Of a stretch of 6,874 nucleotides of DNA, positions 1-4,828 are shown in pieces (the first letter of the stretch is position 1; the number at the start of each line of letters is the position of its first letter). The DNA comes from Verrucomicrobia bacterium UBA1629. GTDB lineage: Bacteria > Verrucomicrobiota > Kiritimatiellia > RFP12 > UBA1067. The notes below the pieces were generated by a model. It was not told the DNA's origin. It did no database searches and worked only from the letters and a program-made list of their open reading frames with translations. The stretch covers positions 1-6,874 of the forward strand of contig DCMF01000023.1 in assembly GCA_002321305.1 (NCBI GenBank), read 5' to 3'. The position numbers and the translations under genes are program-made.

Positions 1-11
1 TCACTTTCTTG

Positions 12-245
12 TCATACACCCCACGATCCCGCACAGCAGCGCGAATCCGGTCTATAGAAGAACTGAAGCTTCCCGTTCGCGCTTCCGCTCGACTTGCGAG
101 TCTTCCCAACGGTTTTCAGCACAGCGAGAAGATCTGCATCCAACGGCCAACTTCCAAACAAATCCAAGTCAACGCTGATTCGATGTCCAAGCTGCAGGGC
201 TAACGACGTTCCCCTGACGAGACACGTCTTGGCAAACGCGGGCAA
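12..245 (-). pseudogene. AbiEii-like nucleotidyltransferase toxin fragment
   Basis: Read on the minus strand, this stretch encodes LVRGTSLALQLGHRISVDLDLFG-type sequence. That is the glycine-rich signature and metal-binding DLD pair of the AbiEii/AbiGii nucleotidyltransferase toxins, where family members usually read GGTALALQLGHR followed by a D-x-D. Intact members are roughly 200-300 residues. Here only about 60 recognisable residues remain and there is no plausible start: the open frame begins at a TTG (245) only about 13 codons before the LVRGTS motif, where the family normally has a longer N-terminus. After the LQFF residues (about position 60) the frame runs into unrelated sequence and stops at 12-14. 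Another minus frame stays open to the window edge (SIDRIRAAV, then YDKKV) and I could not assign it. The frame overlaps the antitoxin remnant upstream, as expected for a two-gene module. I infer a dead, degraded toxin; the edge prevents ruling out more sequence beyond position 1. Confidence 0.6.
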
Positions 246-405
246 AGACTGGAGTAGTGCGCCACCTTCTTGCGCAGGTCGGACAGCTCGCCGCGCTCCA
301 AGAGACGCGCTCGATCACGTACCGGCGGTGCGTCTGCTCGTCAATCGTTTCGGGATCGACATCCCAGAAGAGCTCTGGCGCAAGCGAATGAATGAATGTG
401 CTCAT
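200..405 (-). pseudogene. Frameshifted antitoxin partner of the AbiEii-like module
   Basis: An ATG at 405 opens a minus-strand frame reading APELFWDVDPETIDEQTHRR and then YVIERV. This matches the N-terminus of the small antitoxin-like proteins (LFWD-x-D, then IIERVLERG) commonly encoded just upstream of AbiEii-type nucleotidyltransferases. After IERV the frame is lost. Skipping two bases at about 299-302 restores LERGELSDLRKKVAHY, so the lesion looks like a duplicated TC dinucleotide. The restored frame stops at 200-202, giving only about 67 residues. It runs straight over the start of the toxin fragment, which suggests an additional deletion at the gene junction. Function as a neutralising partner is inferred from family context; in this state the protein is very unlikely to work. 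Confidence 0.55.
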
Positions 406-428
406 GAATCTTTATCTTGTTGCCCGAC

Positions 429-437
429 AGTATAGCA
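429..437 (-). promoter_or_regulatory. Extended -10 promoter element of the AbiE-like remnant
   Basis: The minus strand reads TGCTATACT, an extended -10 (TGn plus TATACT), ending 24 bases before the antitoxin ATG at 405. No good -35 is visible at the usual distance, which an extended -10 can compensate for. A perfect tandem octamer lies just upstream (449-464). Confidence 0.45.
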
Positions 438-448
438 CAACTCGGAGC

Positions 449-464
449 TTGCATAGTTGCATAG
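449..464. repeat. Perfect tandem octamer upstream of the minus-strand promoter
   Basis: TTGCATAG occurs twice head to tail, at 449-456 and 457-464. It covers the -35 region of the minus-strand promoter at 429-437. Its position suggests an operator for the lost antitoxin, but two copies of an octamer could also be chance. Confidence 0.4.
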
Positions 465-479
465 AAAGCAAGAGCATTC

Positions 480-624
480 GTCTTTAGCCGCAAGGCGCGG
501 CTTCGCCGCTGACGCAAAGAGGGCACAAAGACCAAGCCATCCCGCATAGGGTCATGATCTTGCAAGGCTCTATTTGCGAGAAGGCCTCTCTGCGCCCGCC
601 TTGCATCCCCTCTGCGGCTAAGAC
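480..624. repeat. Gene-free spacer bounded by outward-facing imperfect inverted repeat
   Basis: The 406-768 interval has no convincing gene. Its core is bounded by GTCTTTAGCCGCA (480-492) and, on the opposite strand, GTCTTAGCCGCA (613-624), identical except for one T. Purine-rich GACGCAAAGAGGGC-type sequence follows the left end, and the complementary strand has a similar GCGCAGAGAGG near the right end. This resembles degenerate intergenic repeats seen in many environmental bacteria, although I cannot confirm copy number from one window. Confidence 0.4.
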
Positions 625-657
625 TTTATTCCGCCGTCCTGTCACAATTATCCAGAC

Positions 658-669
658 TGTCCATGGACA
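658..669. repeat. Perfect 12-bp palindrome TGTCCATGGACA
   Basis: A perfect dyad with no spacer lies about 100 bp upstream of the hipB-like gene, in a stretch without a gene. It could be a regulator site or part of an intergenic repeat; the sequence does not decide. Confidence 0.35.
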
Positions 670-696
670 CTTTTTCCCGCAACAAAGGCACGCGAA

Positions 697-712
697 TTTC
701 ATTTTAATGAAA
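697..712. promoter_or_regulatory. Candidate HipB operator dyad
   Basis: TTTCATT and AATGAAA form perfect 7-bp arms around a 2-bp TT spacer. The dyad sits about 20 bp upstream of the likely -35 of the hipB promoter. HipB-type antitoxins repress their own operons through dyads upstream of the promoter, so this is a reasonable operator candidate. The sequence is not the known E. coli HipB operator. Confidence 0.35.
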
Positions 713-731
713 ACACAGGCTTCGTTCCCCC

Positions 732-760
732 TTGCGCCCAGCACTCTTAAATGATATTAT
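732..760 (+). promoter_or_regulatory. Probable promoter of the hipBST-like operon
   Basis: A weak TTGCGC (-35, 732-737) and a good TATTAT (-10, 755-760) are 17 bp apart. The -10 ends only 8 bases before the ATG at 769, so transcription should begin at or very near the start codon. There is no Shine-Dalgarno sequence, consistent with a leaderless message. Confidence 0.45.
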
Positions 761-768
761 TCACTCTG

Positions 769-966
769 ATGAACAAAAAAGAGATTGGGCAGGCCATCGT
801 GGAGCGTCGTGACACGCTCGGCGTGACGCAGGCACGGCTCGCCAAGCTGAGTGGCGTGTCGGTTCACACGCTCTCGAACCTGGAGACCGGCGAAGGGAAC
901 GTGACGCTCGACACGCTGCACAAGATCGCATCCACCCTCGGCTACCGCGTGAGGGTCGGCGTATGA
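769..966 (+). CDS. hipB: HipB-like XRE-family antitoxin
   Basis: This encodes a 65-residue DNA-binding protein that is almost entirely one XRE/Cro-type helix-turn-helix. It reads IGQAIVERR, then the helix pair VTQARLAKLSGVSVHTLSNLE (about residues 19-39), then GEGNVTLDTLHKIASTLG and a short basic tail. The family HipB proteins repress their toxin operon and help neutralise the HipA/HipT kinase. An upstream in-frame ATG at 751 was not chosen because it would overlap the -10 box, while the ATG at 769 begins the typical MNKKEIG start. The stop codon overlaps the next start as ATGA (963-966), so translation of hipB and hipS is probably coupled. A GAGG at 951-954 inside the 3' end serves as ribosome site for hipS. 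The domain call is secure; the partnership rests on gene order. Confidence 0.85.
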   Translation: MNKKEIGQAIVERRDTLGVTQARLAKLSGVSVHTLSNLETGEGNVTLDTLHKIASTLGYRVRVGV

Positions 967-1277
967 ATCGCGGCACCGTCTACTATCGCGACATCCCCGC
1001 CGGAACGCTCGAACGAAGCGCCGCAGGCTACGTCTTTCGCTACGATGACGCCTACCGCGCGGACCCGTCCCTGCCCGACATCTCGGCGACCCTGCCCAAG
1101 GCCCAGCCGGAATACCGGTCCAAGTTCCTGTTCCCGTTCTTCGCCGGACTCCTGGCCGAGGGGGCGCAGAAGGAGCGGCAGTGCCGCGAACTGCACATCG
1201 ACGAAAAAGACCTGTTCACGCGCCTTCTCGAAACCAGCGCCTATGGCGCGATCGGAGCCGTCTATGTTACGCCTTGA
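963..1277 (+). CDS. hipS: HipS-like protein (HipA N-terminal domain alone)
   Basis: This 104-residue protein matches the N-subdomain of HipA kinases as a stand-alone gene. It has a GTVYYRDIPAGTLERSAAGY beta-strand start, then the conserved LPKAQPEYRSKFLFPFFAGL and LLAEGAQKERQC block, and ends with GAIGAVYVTP, the usual domain boundary. In the HipBST systems described from E. coli, this small protein (HipS) is the antitoxin that inhibits the split-off kinase HipT. Similar HTH, short HipA-N and short kinase operons occur in Bacteroidetes. A GAGG eight bases upstream of the ATG at 963 supports the start. The length fits HipS, so it looks intact although its kinase partner downstream is broken. 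A kinase activity is not expected: the catalytic domain is absent from this polypeptide. Confidence 0.75.
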   Translation: MNRGTVYYRDIPAGTLERSAAGYVFRYDDAYRADPSLPDISATLPKAQPEYRSKFLFPFFAGLLAEGAQKERQCRELHIDEKDLFTRLLETSAYGAIGAVYVTP

Positions 1278-1665
1278 CTTCGCCGTCGCCGACCTCGCCC
1301 TGTCGCGGCATGCCGACACGACGCGCCGCGCGTCGATCTCCGGCGTCCAGGACAAGGTTCAGCTCAAGCGCACGGGACGACGATTCCAAATCGTCGAGTC
1401 CGGCGGCGACTACATTCTCAAGCCCGTCCCGCCGCTCTCGCCCGCACGACTTCCCGCCGACATTCCCGCGAACGAGGCCCTGACGATGGACCTCGCAGCC
1501 GATGTCTTCGGCATCCGCACGGCCGACAGGACGCCCAAGTCGCCCGCCCGGAAGCGCGAGCACCGTTGCCCCGAAGCTCGCCGCACGTCGGCAAGCGACA
1601 AAATGAGAGGTACTGTCGCGCAGGGACTCAAATCCCGCCGAAGCCGCATTTCACCCGGAAGGTGA
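1264..1665 (+). pseudogene. hipT: HipT-like Ser/Thr kinase, truncated after its N-terminal region
   Basis: From the ATG at 1264 (GGAG at 1254-1257, overlapping hipS by 14 bp) the frame reads RRASISGVQDKVQLK, then GGDYILKPVP, DIPANEALTMDLA and ADVFGIRTA. This is the N-terminal part of HipA_C-type kinases. It includes the S-I-S motif (residues 24-26), equivalent to the autophosphorylated serines of E. coli HipT, and the lysine-bearing ILKP strand of the ATP pocket. Homology ends at residue 87 (1524). Full HipT proteins are about 300-340 residues, so the catalytic and metal-binding motifs are missing. The remaining frame to 1665 is repeat-derived sequence rich in Arg and Ser (it covers the start of the repeat at 1617). 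No remainder of the gene is found on the far side of the repeat pair, so this is deletion or replacement, not simple insertion. The protein is presumably inactive. Confidence 0.75.
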
Positions 1666-1747
1666 AGGCGTCGCCACTCCACCCCCCCTGCAGATAAAGG
1701 CTGAAGTCGTCCAAAGGCGGCTTCAACTGCGACAGTTAGGTTGAACG
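1617..1747. repeat. Left copy of ~130-bp inverted dispersed repeat
   Basis: This stretch is matched by the reverse complement of 4371-4500. Long identical runs include CTCAAATCCCG, GAAGCCGCATTTCACCC, AGGTGAAGGCGTC, CCCTGCAGATAAAGGCTGAAG-type sequence and AACTGCGACAGTTAG. A central dozen bases (about 1672-1686) diverge. It contains a hairpin (1703-1724) and the small dyad AACTG-CGA-CAGTT. It starts within the spurious tail of hipT and ends 15 bp before the first ATPase operator dyad. The two copies are clearly related but not identical, so the duplication is not recent. Confidence 0.85.
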
Positions 1748-1761
1748 GAGGGCCCAAGCGC

Positions 1762-1791
1762 AATCACGTTATTCAATCGAATAATGTGATT
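1762..1791. promoter_or_regulatory. Operator-like dyad 1 upstream of the ATPase gene
   Basis: AATCACGTTATTC (1762-1774) and GAATAATGTGATT (1779-1791) form 13-bp arms with one mismatch around an AATC spacer. The site is AT-rich in a GC-rich region and lies just upstream of the -35 box, as expected for a regulator site. Which protein binds is unknown. Confidence 0.6.
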
Positions 1792-1794
1792 CAC

Positions 1795-1824
1795 AACCAC
1801 ATTTTCCGATTGAATAATGTGATT
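1795..1824. promoter_or_regulatory. Operator-like dyad 2, overlapping the -35 box
   Basis: The right arm GAATAATGTGATT (1812-1824) is identical to that of dyad 1. The left arm AACCACATTTTCC (1795-1807) is a degenerate version, and the spacer GATT is the complement of the spacer in dyad 1. The two dyads start 33 bp apart, about three helical turns, so proteins on both would face the same side of the DNA. Overlap with the -35 (1810-1815) suggests repression. Confidence 0.55.
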
Positions 1825-1839
1825 TGGATTTGCTATAAT
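1810..1839 (+). promoter_or_regulatory. Promoter of the ATPase-xylR operon
   Basis: TTGAAT (-35, 1810-1815), an 18-bp spacer and a perfect TATAAT (1834-1839) preceded by TGC, which makes an extended -10. The ATG is at 1859. AGAGG (1846-1850) is a ribosome site eight bases before the ATG, leaving a very short leader. Confidence 0.75.
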
Positions 1840-1858
1840 ACGCGCAGAGGCACTCATC

Positions 1859-3217
1859 ATGTACAGGCAATCATCCGAATCTCTCATCAAGTGGAACAGT
1901 TCCTCCAAAAGGAAGCCGCTCATCCTGATGGGTGCGCGACAAGTCGGCAAGACTTGGCTGATGAACGAGTTTGCCAAGACCTATTATCCAGACGACACCG
2001 TTCGAATCGACCTTCAGAGGAACGAGTCGCTGCAACGGCAAATCGACGCCTCCGATCTAAACCCCTCTGGGCTGATTGACCTCATTCAGGCTTTCACGGG
2101 AAAGACCATCACGCCCGGCAAGACGCTGCTCATCATCGACGAGATCCAGGAATCGCCCAAGGCGCTCAACAGCCTCAAGTACTTCAACGAGGAAATGCCC
2201 GACCTGGCCGTTCTCGTCGCCGGATCGCTACTCGGCCTTTCCATGGGGAAAGCGGACGACAGAAAGCAACCGCGCAAGAACTCGTTCCCCGTCGGGAAAG
2301 TCAGCTTCCTCGACATCCACCCGCTTTCCTTCGCCGAGTTCGTCCAGGCCATCGACACCCCTGCCCATCTGCAGCCCCTGGAAGACGGGAACTGGACAAT
2401 CCTTGACGGGCTTCACGGCCTATACGAAACCCTGTTGCGCAAGTACCTGTTTGTCGGCGGCATGCCAGAGGCTGTCGCCGAATTCGCCAAGACCGGCGAC
2501 TACACGTCCGTGCGACGCATCCAGTCGGACATTCTCCTGTCGTACGATGCGGACCTCGTCAAGCATGCGCCGCCTGAGCAGCTTGGAAAGATCCGCCTCC
2601 TCTGGCACAACATTCCCGCGCAACTGGCCAAGGAAAACAAGAAATTCATCTACACGGCGCTCAAGTCCGGCGCGCGGGCGCGCGAATACGAGACCGCCCT
2701 TCAGTGGCTGCATGACGCCGGCATGATCCGCCAGGTCTTTCGCGTGTCGCCGCCGAGGCTGCCGCTGTTCTCGCATCAGGACTTCGCGGCGTTCAAACTC
2801 TACCTGCACGACGTCGGGCTTCTCGGCGCAATGGCGGGGCTCACGTCGCAGACGCTGCTCGACGGCAACGCCCTTTTCACGAACGTCCGAGGATCGCTGA
2901 CCGAGCAATACGTCCTGCAGGAACTCGTTGCGACGAATCTCACCCCGTACTACTGGACGTCCAATTCCGGCAATGCGGAAGTCGAATTCGTCGTCCAAGG
3001 CGAGACGGCCGTCTTCCCGATCGAAGCCAAGGCCGGCATCAACACAAAGGCCAAAAGCCTCAAGACCTTTCGCGACCTGTTCACACCGCCTTATGCGATT
3101 CGCACATCTCTCGCCCCGCACAAGGACGGACGTGCGACCAAGGACATTCCGCTCTATGCCCTTGGCGCCCAGCTACCGCACCTGCTGACCGCAGGCCTCG
3201 CACCCGCCAGCCCATGA
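1859..3217 (+). CDS. AAA_14 / DUF4143 family ATPase
   Basis: This 452-residue protein has the standard two-part build of the family. The N-terminal P-loop domain carries Walker A GARQVGKT (residues 25-32), Walker B LLIIDE (90-95) and the sensor-like VLVAGSLLG (118-126). The C-terminal DUF4143 domain keeps a PD-(D/E)XK nuclease-like pattern: E349 in the EQYVLQEL helix, AEVEF (E374, E376) and IEAK (E389, K391). Many relatives have EVDF here; the second acid is Glu instead of Asp. Such ATPases are abundant and often multicopy in gut bacteria, usually as single genes, with no established substrate. It has its own promoter with two dyads and AGAGG ahead of the ATG. The stop overlaps the next start as ATGA. 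All motifs are intact, so it should bind and hydrolyse ATP; nuclease activity is inference. Nothing suggests a membrane segment. Confidence 0.9.
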   Translation: MYRQSSESLIKWNSSSKRKPLILMGARQVGKTWLMNEFAKTYYPDDTVRIDLQRNESLQRQIDASDLNPSGLIDLIQAFTGKTITPGKTLLIIDEIQESPKALNSLKYFNEEMPDLAVLVAGSLLGLSMGKADDRKQPRKNSFPVGKVSFLDIHPLSFAEFVQAIDTPAHLQPLEDGNWTILDGLHGLYETLLRKYLFVGGMPEAVAEFAKTGDYTSVRRIQSDILLSYDADLVKHAPPEQLGKIRLLWHNIPAQLAKENKKFIYTALKSGARAREYETALQWLHDAGMIRQVFRVSPPRLPLFSHQDFAAFKLYLHDVGLLGAMAGLTSQTLLDGNALFTNVRGSLTEQYVLQELVATNLTPYYWTSNSGNAEVEFVVQGETAVFPIEAKAGINTKAKSLKTFRDLFTPPYAIRTSLAPHKDGRATKDIPLYALGAQLPHLLTAGLAPASP

Positions 3218-4365
3218 AGAAGAACATCCTCGTCCTGCTCTGGTCGTCGACCATCGCCTCCGGGCGCGACTTCCTCGCCGGGTTCGCCGCACGCGCACGG
3301 CCGCGCACGGACTGGCGCCTGCACCTGCGCATCGCCAAGAAGACGGTCGAGCCGAACATCGTGCGCGCCATCCGCGCCGGCGGCTACCACGGCATCGTCA
3401 CCGACGAGGACACCTACCTCGCCCTTCCCGCCGGCACGATTCCCGACGCGACGTCCGTCGTCGTCTTCGGCACGTATGACCCGGACGCCCCGGCGAACGT
3501 CGCCTACGTCCAGAACGACAACGCCGCCATCGCGCGCTTCGGCGGCGAATACCTGCTCTCGCTCGGACGCTTCCGCTCGTTCGGCTTCGTCCCGACGGAG
3601 GACGAGCACGGGTGGTCGCGCATCCGCGCCGAGGCCTTCGCGCAGGCCGTGCGCACACGGCAGCACGGCGCCTTCGTCTTCGACCCGAACGACCGCACCC
3701 TTCCGCTCAAGGCGTGGCTCCGCTCGCTCCCCAAGCCCGCCGCCGTCATGGCCGCCTGCGACACGACGGCGCTGGAGGTCGTCGAGGCCTGCAAGCGGGC
3801 GCGGATCGCCATCCCCAGCCAGGTCTCGGTGCTCGGCGTCGACAACGACGAGCTGCTCTGCGAGTTCGACTCGCCGACGATCAGCAGCGTCCTGCCGCGC
3901 CACGACACCGTCGGACAGCTCGCGGCGAAGACGCTCGCGCGCCTGCTGCGCGGTCGGACGGGGGACAGGCCCCTGTGCGAGATCTGCGACGAGCAGACCG
4001 TCGTCGAGCGCGAATCGACCGCGCCGATCAGCCCGGCCGTCCACCTCATCACCGCCGCGCTCGACTACATCCGGCAGAACGCGACGAAGCCGATCTCGGC
4101 CGCCGACGTCGTGCGGCACCTCGGCGTCTCGCGCAGCCTCGCCGACCTCCGCTTCCGCCAGTACCAGGGCGAGACCATCCGGGAGACGATTCTCCGGACG
4201 CGGCTGGAGGAGGTCAAGAAGCGGCTCGTCTCGACGCAGCTGCCCGCCGCGAAGGTCGCGCGGATCTGCGGCTTCGCGGACATCCCCCACCTGCAGACCG
4301 TCTTCAAGAGGCGCTTCGGCCTCCCGATGGGTCAGTGGCGGCGGCATGAGGCGTCTCTCCGATGA
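3214..4365 (+). CDS. XylR-like transcriptional regulator (PBP-like plus AraC HTH), copy 1
   Basis: This 383-residue protein starts directly with the first strand of a periplasmic-binding-protein fold (MKKNILVLLWSSTIASGRDF). It has a LacI-type sensor domain to about residue 265, including VSVLGVDNDELLCEFDSPTI (about 204-223), the conserved hinge region of XylR-type regulators. An AraC-type pair of helix-turn-helices follows: AALDYIRQN (about 280) to FGLPMGQWRR (near 368-377), with VARICGFADIPHLQTVFKRR as the second DNA-contacting unit. Such proteins sense a sugar through the N-terminal domain and activate catabolic genes. There is no ribosome site of its own; the ATG overlaps the ATPase stop by four bases, so it is probably translated by coupling. 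Its 3' end lies five bases from the right inverted repeat. The target genes are not evident; the operon pairing with an ATPase is unusual. Confidence 0.88.
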   Translation: MKKNILVLLWSSTIASGRDFLAGFAARARPRTDWRLHLRIAKKTVEPNIVRAIRAGGYHGIVTDEDTYLALPAGTIPDATSVVVFGTYDPDAPANVAYVQNDNAAIARFGGEYLLSLGRFRSFGFVPTEDEHGWSRIRAEAFAQAVRTRQHGAFVFDPNDRTLPLKAWLRSLPKPAAVMAACDTTALEVVEACKRARIAIPSQVSVLGVDNDELLCEFDSPTISSVLPRHDTVGQLAAKTLARLLRGRTGDRPLCEICDEQTVVERESTAPISPAVHLITAALDYIRQNATKPISAADVVRHLGVSRSLADLRFRQYQGETIRETILRTRLEEVKKRLVSTQLPAAKVARICGFADIPHLQTVFKRRFGLPMGQWRRHEASLR

Positions 4366-4370
4366 CAAAA

Positions 4371-4500
4371 CGTTCAACTAACTGTCGCAGTTGAAGCCGA
4401 CCAAAGGCGGCTTCAGCCTTTATCTGCAGGGGTTTGGGCGTCGTGACGCCTTCACCTACTGGGTGAAATGCGGCTTCGACGGGATTTGAGTCTCTGCGCG
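4371..4500. repeat. Right copy of ~130-bp inverted dispersed repeat
   Basis: The reverse complement matches 1617-1747 over its length, except for a divergent central dozen bases and a one-base indel near the gene-proximal end. It begins five bases after the stop of the XylR-like gene. It carries a hairpin with perfect 7-bp arms GAAGCCG and CGGCTTC (4393-4414) and the dyad AACTG-TCG-CAGTT (about 4379-4391). The hairpin core reads in the same plus-strand direction as in the left copy although the flanks are inverted. Confidence 0.85.
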
Positions 4501-4507
4501 TCATCGG

Positions 4508-4535
4508 CGTTCCGCCGACTGCGTCCTGCGGAACG
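4508..4535. repeat. Hairpin with perfect 8-bp arms
   Basis: CGTTCCGC (4508-4515) and GCGGAACG (4528-4535) are perfect complements around a 12-base loop. It lies directly beyond the right repeat copy and may be part of a larger dispersed element; no T-run follows, so it is not a typical terminator. Confidence 0.5.
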
Positions 4536-4651
4536 TCGCCGGGACTGAAGCCTGCGGCTCTGCGCGAGGCGTGACACGCGGCCAACGACGTTTCGAGGTG
4601 GGCGCGCAAGCCTTTTCGTGCCTCGACGGACGGGCGGGCGGTTTTCGTGTC

Positions 4652-4785
4652 GCACCGCAAGGTGCACGTTCGTGCCAGCGCCGTCGCGAGAGCCCGAACG
4701 GGCGAGGGTGCGGAGGCGACGCCGGGCGAAAACGGAGTTTTCAGCCCCGGCGGCGCGGGCGCACCCTCGGCCGCGCAGCGCGCGG
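4652..4785. repeat. Cluster of adjacent GC-rich hairpins before the second regulator
   Basis: The 4501-4814 interval has no supportable gene; open frames here are products of GC-rich repeat sequence. It holds a row of perfect small stems: GCACC-GCAA-GGTGC (4652-4665, a GNRA-type tetraloop), GCAC-GTTC-GTGC (4664-4675, alternative to the first), GCCCG-AA-CGGGC (4692-4703) and CCGCGC-AGC-GCGCGG (4771-4785). A 67-nt nested hairpin fills the space between. The density of stems suggests a structured RNA or a mobile repeat of the REP/MITE type; no T-run marks a terminator. Confidence 0.5.
4703..4769. repeat. 67-nt nested hairpin
   Basis: Outer arms CGAGGGTGCG (4703-4712) and CGCACCCTCG (4760-4769) are perfect 10-bp complements. 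A symmetrical 7/7 internal loop follows, then CGCCGGG (4720-4726) with CCCGGCG (4746-4752). After a 1/3 bulge, GAAAAC (4728-4733) pairs with GTTTTC (4737-4742) around a GGA loop. In all 23 base pairs nest in 67 nt. The fold is the same on both strands in outline. Confidence 0.6.
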
Positions 4786-4811
4786 TCTCATAGATTTTCG
4801 CAATCAGCTTT

Positions 4812-4820
4812 TGCTATAAT
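4812..4820 (+). promoter_or_regulatory. Extended -10 promoter of the second XylR-like gene
   Basis: TGCTATAAT is a perfect extended -10. No good -35 is seen 17 bp upstream. The TATAAT ends 8 bases before the ATG at 4829 and there is no Shine-Dalgarno sequence, so the transcript probably starts at or within a few bases of the start codon. Confidence 0.65.
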
Positions 4821-4828
4821 GCCATTCC

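Noticed and set aside
751..768. Upstream ATG (751) as start of the HipB-like gene
   Set aside because: It overlaps the -10 box at 755-760 and adds residues (MILFTL) not typical of the family; the ATG at 769 fits better.
1762..1824. Repeated dyads as a minimal CRISPR
   Set aside because: Only two imperfect units, directly on a promoter, no spacer-like unique sequence and no cas genes.
2420..3121. Minus-strand open frame opposite the ATPase C-terminal domain
   Set aside because: No recognisable domain; the plus strand here encodes conserved DUF4143 motifs.
3154..4377. Long minus-strand open frame (407 codons) opposite the first XylR-like gene
   Set aside because: Low-complexity Arg/Asp/Glu/Ala-rich translation with no motif, shadowing a well-supported gene.
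1617..4500. Insertion sequence with terminal inverted repeats
   Set aside because: No transposase or recombinase is encoded between the repeats and no target duplication is visible; called only as repeats bracketing a cassette.
4304..4660. Minus-strand 118-codon frame reading RRDSNPVEAAFHPVGEG
   Set aside because: It is the translation of the dispersed repeat and adjacent hairpins, as the left repeat copy gives the related LKSRRSRISP; no start signal or domain supports a real protein.
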